A DNA stretch of 9,675 nt, taken from NCBI GenBank assembly GCA_937958345.1, contig CALGNW010000308.1:1-9675 (forward strand). Direction: 5' to 3'. The notes under the pieces were generated by a model. The model ran no database searches, was not told the DNA's origin, and was given only the letters and a program-made list of their open reading frames with translations. Source of the DNA: an uncultured Neomegalonema sp. (GTDB lineage: Bacteria; Pseudomonadota; Alphaproteobacteria; Rhodobacterales; Rhodobacteraceae). Every line of letters begins with the position of its first letter. Positions within the stretch are counted from its first letter, which is position 1. This document shows positions 1 through 5,732 of the stretch, one piece after another. The position numbers and the translations under genes are program-made.

Positions 1-288
1 GTCAACGATGTCGAGGTGCAGGGCGCGCCGCAGATGATTCAACTGTCGCTGGATGGCAAGCGCCTTTACGTCACCACCTCTCTCTTCAGCTCGTGGGACA
101 ACCAGTTCTATCCGGGCATGAAGGAAAAGGGCGGCCAGATGTACATGATCGACTGCGACCCTGAAAACGGCGGCATGACGATCAATCCTGACTTTGTCGT
201 CGATTTCGGCAAGGAGCCTCACGGCCCCAGCCGCTGTCACGAAATGCGTTATCCGGGCGGAGATGTGACCTCGGATATCTGGATGTAA
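1..288 (+). CDS. Selenium-binding protein 56 / methanethiol oxidase family protein, C-terminal end (5' part outside window)
   Basis: The frame is open from the first base and ends at TAA 286-288, giving the last 95 residues. The C-terminus HEMRYPGGDVTSDIW and the upstream stretch with SLFSSWDNQFYP and the MYMIDCD segment match what I know of the SBP56 family. Family members are about 450-470 residues long, so roughly four fifths of the protein lies to the left of the window. In bacteria this family includes methanethiol oxidase (MtoX), a periplasmic copper-dependent enzyme that converts methanethiol to formaldehyde, hydrogen peroxide and sulfide; other members are only called selenium-binding proteins. 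The signal peptide and most metal ligands would be in the missing part, so enzyme activity cannot be judged here. A hairpin follows the stop immediately. The next gene downstream encodes a [2Fe-2S] ferredoxin. Family assignment is confident; the specific methanethiol oxidase function is not. Confidence 0.9.
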   Translation, partial: VNDVEVQGAPQMIQLSLDGKRLYVTTSLFSSWDNQFYPGMKEKGGQMYMIDCDPENGGMTINPDFVVDFGKEPHGPSRCHEMRYPGGDVTSDIWM

Positions 289-310
289 GGCGTTTGGACC
301 CGCAAACGCT
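289..310 (+). terminator. Hairpin directly after the SBP56 stop codon, probable terminator
   Basis: GCGTTTG (290-296) and CAAACGC (303-309) form a perfect 7-bp stem around a 6-base loop, extendable by a G-T pair at 289/310. It begins one base after the stop codon. No T-run follows, so it may end transcription weakly, need Rho, or protect the 3' end of the mRNA instead. Confidence 0.5.
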
Positions 311-406
311 CCGCTGCCCGACGCGCGCCTTAACCTATCGCGGCAGGTGCATCTGCAACGCAGATCACCGAGAGCTTGCGCATGACTTGCCGCTGCCACC
401 GAAAAG

Positions 407-493
407 CCCTCTCCCCTCGGGGAGAGGGTTGGGTGAGGGAGTCTTGCCAAACGGCGATCAACGTCATGTATCGCGGTCAACTCCCCCTCACCC
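407..493. repeat. GC-rich palindromic intergenic repeat element
   Basis: CCCTCTCCCC (407-416) and GGGGAGAGGG (419-428) form a perfect 10-bp inverted repeat with a 2-base centre. A second pair follows: GGGTGAGGG (431-439) is the exact reverse complement of CCCTCACCC (485-493), enclosing 45 bases. Sequences of this style (CCCTCTCCCC/GGGGAGAGGG followed by TTGGGTGAGGG) are familiar as dispersed intergenic repeats in many proteobacterial genomes, though I cannot give this one a family name. It fills much of the gap between the SBP56 and ferredoxin genes. The nested arms could fold as a double hairpin in RNA and separate the two transcription units. Open frames across it translate to Pro/Ser/Gly-rich peptides and are not genes. 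Confidence 0.7.
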
Positions 494-532
494 CGACCTT
501 CCGCCAACGGCAGAGGCAGGCAGGTCCGCCCC

Positions 533-871
533 GTGACCACCCCCAAAACCCACCGCATCACCCTCGCCAACCGCGGGGGCCGCACCCTGAGTGTGCGCGA
601 GGATGAAACGATCTTCGACGTCTGCGAGCGGATGGGTATTGATGCGCCGATTGCCTGCCGCTATGGCGGCTGCATCACCTGCGCCGCGCGTCTGATCTCG
701 GGCAAGGTACGCCAGCCTAAGGGCACGGCGCTGAACAAACGCCAGTCGCAGGGCGGGTACATTCTGCTTTGTGTCGCCCATCCGAAAGAGGATTGCGTCA
801 TCGAAATCGGTGTCGAGACCCAAGGCGATCTCTATCGCAACCCGTTCTCGGTCCCCTCCGGCACGCGATAA
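533..871 (+). CDS. Plant-type [2Fe-2S] ferredoxin
   Basis: This 112-residue protein carries the full plant/cyanobacterial-type cluster pattern: C42, C47 and C50 (in CRYGGCITC) and C80 (in LLCVAHP). The four cysteines would bind one [2Fe-2S] cluster in a beta-grasp fold. The length is close to the usual 95-110 residues, and there is no signal peptide or membrane segment, so it should be a cytoplasmic one-electron carrier. The start is a GTG at 533; the only later in-frame Met (residue 34) would cut into the fold. An AGG at 522-524 about 8 bases upstream can act as a modest ribosome-binding site. The C-terminal tail after residue 92 is short and polar. It sits alone between the repeat element and the TrpF-like gene, so its partner is not obvious; an oxygenase, reductase or the SBP56 neighbour are possibilities. 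Family is certain; role is unknown. Confidence 0.93.
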   Translation: MTTPKTHRITLANRGGRTLSVREDETIFDVCERMGIDAPIACRYGGCITCAARLISGKVRQPKGTALNKRQSQGGYILLCVAHPKEDCVIEIGVETQGDLYRNPFSVPSGTR

Positions 872-937
872 CAGACCGGTACGCGCCGCACACCTCCCCC
901 GCTTGACAAGCGAACCGCCGCAAAGCGACCTTTGGCG

Positions 938-1597
938 ATGGCGCGAAAAACACACATCAAAATCTGCTGCATTTCCTCGCTGGCCGAGGCCCGCCTCGCC
1001 GCCGCCCTCGGCGCGGATATGCTGGGCCTTGTCGGCCCCATGCCGGACGGGCCGGGTGTGCTGGACCATGACACCGCACGCACGATTGCACAGGGCTTTG
1101 CCGGACCCGCCGCTCCGATCCTGCTCACGTCCTCCGCCACCGCCGATGCCATTGCCGCCGATGCCGCGCGCGTCGGCGTATCGCGCGTTCAGGTGGTTCG
1201 CCACATCGACCGGCGCGAGGCGGATCGCCTTGCCGCGCTCGACCTCACGTATATTCAGGTCATCCATGTCGAAGATAACCGCGCGCCCGACCGGCTTGCG
1301 GACTATGCGCCGTATTGTGACGGATTTTTGCTGGATTCAGGACGCCCGTCGCAGAACACGCTGGGCGGAACCGGCCTGACACATGATTGGCGGATCAGTG
1401 CAGAATGTGTGCGCCGTGCGGATAAACCGGTTTTCCTCGCAGGGGGATTGACCCCCCTGAATGTTGCCGACGCCATCGGGGCAGTGCGCCCGGACGGCAT
1501 CGACATTTGTTCAGGCGTCCGGCGCGGCGGCATGCTGGACGAGGGCTTGTTGCGCTCGTTCATGCAGGCCGCCGCATCGGCGGATCAGAGCGGCTGA
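938..1597 (+). CDS. Divergent phosphoribosylanthranilate isomerase (TrpF) family protein
   Basis: This 219-residue protein has the length and motif order of the TrpF (beta/alpha)8 barrel. An N-terminal IKICC places a Cys at position 10 where TrpF has its catalytic Cys in KICG. LLDS contains D133, matching the catalytic acid. GGTG (143-146), D150-W151, the AGGL phosphate loop (168-171) followed by N175-V176, and SGV (192-194) complete the pattern. It departs from standard TrpF in several places: C11 replaces the Gly after the catalytic Cys, the early SPR-type segment is replaced by GPMPDGPGV, the VQLHG motif reads VQVVRH, and SGVE reads SGVR. No other tryptophan gene is visible. It may be a genuine but divergent TrpF or a paralogue acting on another phosphoribosyl compound. 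ATG 938 is preferred over TTG 932; neither has a good ribosome-binding site. The 3' end overlaps the converging lipoprotein gene by 13 bases. Confidence 0.85.
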   Translation: MARKTHIKICCISSLAEARLAAALGADMLGLVGPMPDGPGVLDHDTARTIAQGFAGPAAPILLTSSATADAIAADAARVGVSRVQVVRHIDRREADRLAALDLTYIQVIHVEDNRAPDRLADYAPYCDGFLLDSGRPSQNTLGGTGLTHDWRISAECVRRADKPVFLAGGLTPLNVADAIGAVRPDGIDICSGVRRGGMLDEGLLRSFMQAAASADQSG

Positions 1598-2391
1598 CCG
1601 TAGGCTGCAACGCCGGGCTGCTGAACACCCAGCGGCGCGAGCGGTGCGGCTTCGATCGTCACCGGCGCGCTCATTGCTGGCATGACTCCATCGGTTCCGG
1701 CAACGGCACTCACGCTTTCTGCGGCAACCGCTCCGGCATCGCTGAACGTGCTGAAATCCTGCATCGCATCGGCGGCCATCGACTCGACCACCGGTTCGGC
1801 GACGGTTTCGATCGTCGTTGCCTCCAGAACAGGCGCGGCGCTTGATTCAAGAACCGGCGCGCTCAGGATTTCAACTTCCGACTCAACAACCGGCGCGGGG
1901 ATTTCGGACATCATCGGCTCAGCCGGGATCATCACAGGTTCGACCTCAACCGACATCGGCGTGACGTCAACGGCCATCGACCCGGCGTCCTGCATCATCG
2001 ACGCGGCTTCGGCGGCCATCGGCTCGGCGTCCAGTATCATCGGCGCGGCTTCGGCGGCCATCGGCTCGGCATCCAGCATCATCGGCTCGGATTCCAGGAC
2101 ATAGGCAGGCTCGGCAATCGTAACGGTTTCTGCCACGGGCTGAACCGTCGCTGCGCCCGCTGCCTGACTTTCGATGACATAGGCGGGTGCGGCCTGCGTC
2201 TCGATCACCGGTGCGCTTTCCAACACATAGGCAGGCGACGCACTGACGGGCTGTGCGGCGACAGGGGCGGGCGTTCCCTGCGACAGCGGATAAGGCTTGA
2301 TCATCTCGGGTGTGAAAACCATCGGCTTTTGACAGGCGGACAACAGCGCAACCGCACAAATACTACTAAAAACAGATTTAAAACCGCTCAT
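1585..2391 (-). CDS. Repeat-rich secreted lipoprotein of unknown function
   Basis: The only minus-strand gene encodes 268 residues. The N-terminus MSGFKSVFSSICAVALLSAC is a lipoprotein signal peptide with lipobox LSAC, so C20 should be lipidated and the protein anchored to a membrane on the periplasmic side. The mature part is Ala/Glu/Met/Pro/Val-rich, acidic and nearly free of aromatic residues. It contains three PAYVLES-like units (53-59, 69-75, 95-101), then four 14-residue units of the type PMMLDAEPMAAEAA (103-158), then scattered PVxES and PVLE repeats. It looks extended and unstructured rather than enzymatic. I recognise no family. The ATG at 2391 is chosen because a GGAG lies 9 bases upstream, the signal peptide starts there, and a sigma70-like promoter at 2432-2460 lies downstream of the longer possible start at 2475. 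It is divergent from ribokinase and convergent with the TrpF-like gene. Confidence 0.85.
   Translation of the reverse strand: MSGFKSVFSSICAVALLSACQKPMVFTPEMIKPYPLSQGTPAPVAAQPVSASPAYVLESAPVIETQAAPAYVIESQAAGAATVQPVAETVTIAEPAYVLESEPMMLDAEPMAAEAAPMILDAEPMAAEAASMMQDAGSMAVDVTPMSVEVEPVMIPAEPMMSEIPAPVVESEVEILSAPVLESSAAPVLEATTIETVAEPVVESMAADAMQDFSTFSDAGAVAAESVSAVAGTDGVMPAMSAPVTIEAAPLAPLGVQQPGVAAYGQPL
1918..2085 (-). repeat. 42-bp tandem repeat inside the lipoprotein gene (four units)
   Basis: Units lie at 2044-2085, 2002-2043, 1960-2001 and 1918-1959, in coding order. By hand alignment the first two differ at only 2 of 42 positions, the second and third at 10 of 42, and the fourth is recognisable mainly at the protein level. 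Each unit encodes 14 residues, so gain or loss of a unit keeps the frame. The gradient of divergence suggests that the first pair arose by recent duplication. Confidence 0.85.
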
Positions 2392-2431
2392 TACCATCAT
2401 CTCCATGGGCTTGTGATTCTCGGTGGCGCGG

Positions 2432-2460
2432 ACAATGCTCAGGCGTCTGCCCTCTGTCAA
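2432..2460 (-). promoter_or_regulatory. Sigma70-like promoter for the lipoprotein gene
   Basis: On the minus strand a perfect -35 box TTGACA (2460 to 2455) is followed after exactly 17 bases by CATTGT (2437 to 2432), which matches the -10 consensus at three of six positions. Transcription would begin near 2425, giving a leader of about 33 bases before the ATG at 2391, with GGAG inside it. This is the best promoter match I found in the window. Confidence 0.55.
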
Positions 2461-2500
2461 TCGACGCTGCACCATTGCGCTCGACCTGCATCGGTCACTA

Positions 2501-2513
2501 GGTTCACCGAACC
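2501..2513. promoter_or_regulatory. Small inverted repeat upstream of ribokinase, possible operator
   Basis: GGTTC-ACC-GAACC is a perfect inverted repeat with 5-base arms, centred about 28 bases before the ribokinase ATG in the divergent intergenic region. Position and symmetry would suit a regulator site, but arms this short occur by chance, and no regulator gene is in the window. Confidence 0.2.
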
Positions 2514-2534
2514 GGAAATGTTGCGAGTCGTGCC

Positions 2535-3404
2535 ATGACCATCCACTGCCTGGGTTCCGTCAATGTCGATCACGTCCATCGCGTTCCGCACTTTCCGGTC
2601 GCCGGAGAGACGCTGACCGACGACAGCTATTCGGTCGGTTTGGGCGGCAAGGGCGCAAATCAGGCCATCGCAGCCGCACGCTCGGGCGCAATGACATACT
2701 TTGTCGGCGCAATCGGCAAAGACGGCCTCTGGACACGCGATTCCCTACAGGGTGCGGGCGTCGATACCGGCGGCATCACAACGCTGGACGCGGCCACCGG
2801 CCACGCGGTCATTTACGTCGATCCGAACGGCGAGAATACCATCGTAATCCACGGCGGCGCGAACCGTGCGCTGACACAGGATATGATCGACACGGCGCTG
2901 GCACGGGCACAGCCGGGCGATTGGTGGCTGGCACAAAACGAAACCAACCTCGTGACAGAAAGCATCGCGGCGGCAAGGGCACGCGGCCTCAAAACCGCCT
3001 ACTCCGCCGCGCCCTTCGATGCCGCCGCCGTCGGGTCCGTCCTGCCCTATCTCGATGTGCTGGCGGTAAACGAGGGCGAGGCCGCCGCCCTGCGCGCCCA
3101 TCTGGGCCGCGACCCGGATATTCCGACCCTCGTGACGACCTACGGCGCAAAGGGCGTAGTCATCACACAGCGCGGCGAATCCCCGCTGGAAATCCCCGCC
3201 TTTGATGTCACCCCGACCGACACCACCGGCGCGGGCGATACCTTCATCGGCATGCTGATCGGCGCGCTCGATCAGGGCGCGGATATGCCCGCCGCAGCCC
3301 GAACCGCCAGCGCCGCCGCCGCCATCAGCGTCACACGCCCCGGCGCGGCGGACGCCATCCCCACCGCCGCCGAAATCACCGCCTTTCTCAAGGGCCGCAC
3401 ATGA
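2535..3404 (+). CDS. rbsK: Ribokinase (PfkB family carbohydrate kinase)
   Basis: This 289-residue PfkB-family kinase would phosphorylate D-ribose at O5 with ATP to give ribose 5-phosphate in the cytoplasm. The N-terminal LGSVNVD and the GET at 24-26 are ribokinase-like. GGKGANQA (37-44) is PfkB signature 1. NEGEA in the middle part corresponds to the ribokinase NExE region. DTTGAGDTF (229-237) is signature 2, with D235 as the expected catalytic base and GAGD as the anion hole. The length is slightly shorter than the usual 300-310. Start ATG 2535 lacks a strong ribosome-binding site. The stop overlaps the next ATG (ATGA, 3401-3404), so it is translationally coupled to the GNAT gene and, through it, to nucleoside hydrolase, whose ribose product it would consume. 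A relative with another sugar or nucleoside substrate (adenosine kinase or PsuK type) is possible, but the motifs favour ribose. Confidence 0.88.
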   Translation: MTIHCLGSVNVDHVHRVPHFPVAGETLTDDSYSVGLGGKGANQAIAAARSGAMTYFVGAIGKDGLWTRDSLQGAGVDTGGITTLDAATGHAVIYVDPNGENTIVIHGGANRALTQDMIDTALARAQPGDWWLAQNETNLVTESIAAARARGLKTAYSAAPFDAAAVGSVLPYLDVLAVNEGEAAALRAHLGRDPDIPTLVTTYGAKGVVITQRGESPLEIPAFDVTPTDTTGAGDTFIGMLIGALDQGADMPAAARTASAAAAISVTRPGAADAIPTAAEITAFLKGRT

Positions 3405-3871
3405 CCGATTTCCGCTCCGTCACCCCCGACGACCTGCCCGCGCTCAAGGCCATTATTTCCGCTACGGATTTATTTCCGGCGGATATGCTCGACGATATGA
3501 TTGCGGGGTTTCTGAGCGGACAGGAACCCTACAGCCGTTGGATGACCGACACCGCCACCCCGCCGCGCCTCGTCGCCTATTGCGCGCCCGAACCCATGAC
3601 CGAGGGCACGCATAACCTCTATCTGATTGCCGTCCACCCCGATGCACAGGGCGCCGGTCTTGGCGCGCGTTTTCTTGCTTATCTCGAAGAAACCCTCGCC
3701 GACGCCGGAACCCGTATTCTGCTGGTCGAAACCTCGGGAACCGCTGAATTCACGCGCACGCGCGAATTTTATGACAAGAACGGATACGAGCGCGAGGCCC
3801 GCATCCGCGACTTTTACCAATCCGGCGATGACAAAATCATCTTCCGCAAAGCACTCAAGGACAGCGTATGA
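3401..3871 (+). CDS. GNAT family N-acetyltransferase
   Basis: This 156-residue, single-domain protein has the GNAT fold pattern. The beta-strand NLYLIAVHP (72-80) leads into the acetyl-CoA pyrophosphate loop QGAGLG (83-88) and its helix. A second conserved part, with ETSGT (110-114) then TREFYDKNGY (120-129), matches GNAT motif B, and the end has a DFY-x4-DDKIIF segment. It should transfer an acetyl group from acetyl-CoA to an amine, but the substrate cannot be read from the sequence. It starts on the ATGA overlapping the ribokinase stop and ends on another ATGA overlapping nucleoside hydrolase. Tight coupling in the middle of a ribose/nucleoside operon suggests a substrate in that pathway, such as an amino-bearing base or nucleoside, or a protein target that regulates the pathway; both ideas are inference. 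There is no signal peptide or membrane segment. Confidence 0.88.
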   Translation: MTDFRSVTPDDLPALKAIISATDLFPADMLDDMIAGFLSGQEPYSRWMTDTATPPRLVAYCAPEPMTEGTHNLYLIAVHPDAQGAGLGARFLAYLEETLADAGTRILLVETSGTAEFTRTREFYDKNGYEREARIRDFYQSGDDKIIFRKALKDSV

Positions 3872-4794
3872 CCCCGATCCTTCTCGACACCGATCCGGGT
3901 ATCGACGACACGATGGCCATTTTCTACGCGATGGCGGACCCCGCGCTTGAGCTGGTCGGCATGACCACCGTTTTCGGCAATGTCTACACACCCGACGGCA
4001 CGCGCAACGCGCTGGCCCTGTGCGAGCTGGCGGGCCTTGATATTCCGGTAGCCGAGGGCGCGCATGTGCCGCTGGTCCAGCCGCAACACCCTCCGGCGGA
4101 TTTTGTCCACGGCAAGCACGGTTTCGGCAATGCCGCCCTGCCCGATCCGACCCGCAAGGCCGACCCGCGCCCCGCGCATCAGTTTATCGCGGAAACGCTC
4201 GCCGCCCGCCCCGGCGAGATTACGATTGTGGCCGTCGGTCCGCTGACCAACATCGCCCTCGCGCTGCAACATCACCCCGAGATCACGAAAACCGCCAAGA
4301 AAGTCGTGGTCATGGGCGGCGCGGTCCGCACGCCCGGTAACGTCAGCGCGCACGCCGAGGCAAACATCTGGAACGACCCCCATGCCGCCGAAATCGTCTT
4401 TTCCGCCGACTGGCATGTCACGCTGGTCGGCCTTGATGTGACCGAGCGCATCCAATGCACGCCCGAGGACTTCGCCCCGATGCTCCGCACCTCGCCCGAA
4501 TGCGGTGCGCTGATGAACGACGCGGCGGCGTTTTATTTCCAGTTCCACATCGACACAAAGGGCCTCAACGCCTGTTTCCTGCACGATCCGGCGGCCATCA
4601 TCTGCGCACAGCAGCCGGAATTGTTCGAAACCGTCACCGCGCCGATCACCATGCGCGTTGACGGCGAGCAAGCGGGCCGCACGGTCGAGGATAGCGCGGG
4701 CAAGACGCCCCCCGTCACGATCTGTGTCGAACCGGACGCCGCGGCGATCAAAGCCCGCTTTCTCAAGCACCTGCGCTCGGGCGTGCTGCCCTAG
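3868..4794 (+). CDS. Inosine-uridine preferring type nucleoside hydrolase
   Basis: This 308-residue protein of the IunH/RihA-C family would hydrolyse the N-glycosidic bond of ribonucleosides, releasing base and ribose. The calcium-binding N-terminal signature DTDPGIDD (7-14) is intact. GPLTNIA (124-130), VVMGGAV (147-153) and AEANIWNDP (163-171) match the conserved core, and H239-D240 near the C-terminus provide the last Ca ligand (Asp) and the purine-associated His of inosine-uridine hydrolases. The length is typical (about 310), with no signal peptide, so it acts in the cytoplasm on imported nucleosides. Its ATG overlaps the GNAT stop by 4 bases (ATGA), making it the third gene of the ribokinase unit. 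Ribose released here is the natural substrate of the coupled kinase. Substrate preference among purine, pyrimidine or modified nucleosides cannot be read from the sequence. An 86-base gap with a hairpin follows. Confidence 0.93.
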   Translation: MTPILLDTDPGIDDTMAIFYAMADPALELVGMTTVFGNVYTPDGTRNALALCELAGLDIPVAEGAHVPLVQPQHPPADFVHGKHGFGNAALPDPTRKADPRPAHQFIAETLAARPGEITIVAVGPLTNIALALQHHPEITKTAKKVVVMGGAVRTPGNVSAHAEANIWNDPHAAEIVFSADWHVTLVGLDVTERIQCTPEDFAPMLRTSPECGALMNDAAAFYFQFHIDTKGLNACFLHDPAAIICAQQPELFETVTAPITMRVDGEQAGRTVEDSAGKTPPVTICVEPDAAAIKARFLKHLRSGVLP

Positions 4795-4795
4795 C

Positions 4796-4834
4796 GTCAT
4801 TCCGGTGCGCACACGCACGGCTTGCCGGAATCAC
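4796..4834 (+). terminator. Compound hairpin after the nucleoside hydrolase gene
   Basis: The outer arms GTCATTCCGG (4796-4805) and CCGGAATCAC (4825-4834) pair at 9 of 10 positions. Alternatively, GTGCG (4805-4809) and CGCAC (4814-4818) form a perfect inner 5-bp hairpin with loop CACA; the two stems compete only at base 4805. It starts two bases after the TAG stop. No T-run follows, so it could be a partial or Rho-assisted terminator, or an mRNA-stabilising element, between the kinase/hydrolase unit and the oxygenase/transporter unit. Confidence 0.5.
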
Positions 4835-4880
4835 TTCAATCGGTAAGCTAACGCTCAGGGCTAATTCTACGGGGCAACAG

Positions 4881-5720
4881 ATGTTCGACATCGCCACGCT
4901 TTCCTACACCGACCCTGCTTCACCGGCAGAGTTCGCGCGCTCGCTGCACGAGACGGGCTTCGCCGTTCTCACCGACCATCCGATCACACCGGACCGGATT
5001 TCGTCGGCCTATGCCGCATGGGGCGTGTTTTTCAATTCCGAGGGAAAACACGACTGGGTTCCGACCGGCGACGGCCATGACGGGTTCTTCCCCTTCCGCT
5101 CCGAAAACGCGAAGGACAGCGCGGTCAAGGATCTGAAGGAATTCTACCACGTCTACCCGAAGGGCAAGGTCCCGCCTGAACTCGAGGCGGAAACCCGTGC
5201 CCTGCATGCCGATCTGGTCAAGGTCGGCTCGACCCTTCTGGGCTGGTTACAGGATCACAGCCCCGCCCCCGTCAAACAGCATTTTTCCGAACCGCTGCCG
5301 GATATGCTGGCAGGCAGCGATCAGAACCTCCTGCGTATTTTGCATTACCCGAAGCTCGATCAAGCCCCCGAACCCGGCGCGGTCCGCGCGGCGGCTCACG
5401 GCGATATCAACCTGATTACCTGCCTGCTTGCGGGGTCGGAATCCGGCCTTGAGGCAAAGGATACATCCGGCACATGGCACACGGTCCCGTGCGATCCCGG
5501 TATGATGGCGATTAATGCGGGCGACATGCTGGAAATGGCTTCGGGCGGGCACTACCCCGCCACGGTCCACCAGGTCGTCAATCCGCCCGCCGAACAAAAC
5601 GTCGCGCGTTTTTCGATGCCGATGTTCCTTCACCCCCGCCCCGAAGTGTCCCTGAAACCGGACATGACAGCGGGCGAATTTCTTGCCGAGCGTCTGCGCG
5701 AAATCGGCCTTAAATCCTAA
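4881..5720 (+). CDS. 2-oxoglutarate/Fe(II)-dependent oxygenase, isopenicillin N synthase-like
   Basis: This 279-residue protein belongs to the double-stranded beta-helix oxygenases of the IPNS/gibberellin-oxidase type. The iron triad is visible as H173-x-D175 (AAHGDINLIT) and H230 (ATVHQVVNP). R243-x-S245 (ARFSMP) is the usual 2-oxoglutarate-binding pair, which argues for a true 2OG enzyme. The N-terminal half has the family's typical opening, with TGFAVLTDH (25-33), which is GFF-V-x-NHG-like. It would couple 2-oxoglutarate decarboxylation to hydroxylation or demethylation of a small substrate in the cytoplasm. The start ATG 4881 has a GGGG 6-9 bases upstream. It is 12 bases ahead of the BMP binding-protein gene and almost certainly cotranscribed with the transporter. 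IPNS-like enzymes that act on nucleobases or nucleosides are known (thymine 7-hydroxylase, deoxynucleoside 2'-hydroxylase), so an imported nucleoside or its base is a reasonable substrate, but this is inference. Confidence 0.92.
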   Translation: MFDIATLSYTDPASPAEFARSLHETGFAVLTDHPITPDRISSAYAAWGVFFNSEGKHDWVPTGDGHDGFFPFRSENAKDSAVKDLKEFYHVYPKGKVPPELEAETRALHADLVKVGSTLLGWLQDHSPAPVKQHFSEPLPDMLAGSDQNLLRILHYPKLDQAPEPGAVRAAAHGDINLITCLLAGSESGLEAKDTSGTWHTVPCDPGMMAINAGDMLEMASGGHYPATVHQVVNPPAEQNVARFSMPMFLHPRPEVSLKPDMTAGEFLAERLREIGLKS

Positions 5721-5732
5721 CAGGAGTCTCTC

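Noticed and set aside
294..536. Short open frame between SBP56 and ferredoxin
   Set aside because: Its translation is Pro/Arg/Ser/Gly-rich and comes from the palindromic repeat; there is no start signal.
903..931. TTGACA upstream of the TrpF-like gene as a promoter
   Set aside because: The -35 match is perfect, but at 16-18 bases downstream there is no acceptable -10 box (CGACCT or neighbours), and a start there would leave almost no leader.
488..1267. 259-codon open frame on the minus strand
   Set aside because: It spans the ferredoxin gene and half of the TrpF-like gene, both firmly supported on the plus strand, and has a Gly-run low-complexity translation.
1682..2104. 140-codon Ser/Ala/Thr/Ile-rich open frame on the plus strand
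   Set aside because: It is the reverse reading of the repeat region of the lipoprotein gene. The repeats make it look regular, but it has no signal peptide or good ribosome-binding site, while the minus-strand gene has a promoter, ribosome-binding site and lipobox.
3814..4818. 334-codon open frame on the minus strand
   Set aside because: It is the mirror of the nucleoside hydrolase gene and arises from codon bias; its composition is not like a real protein.
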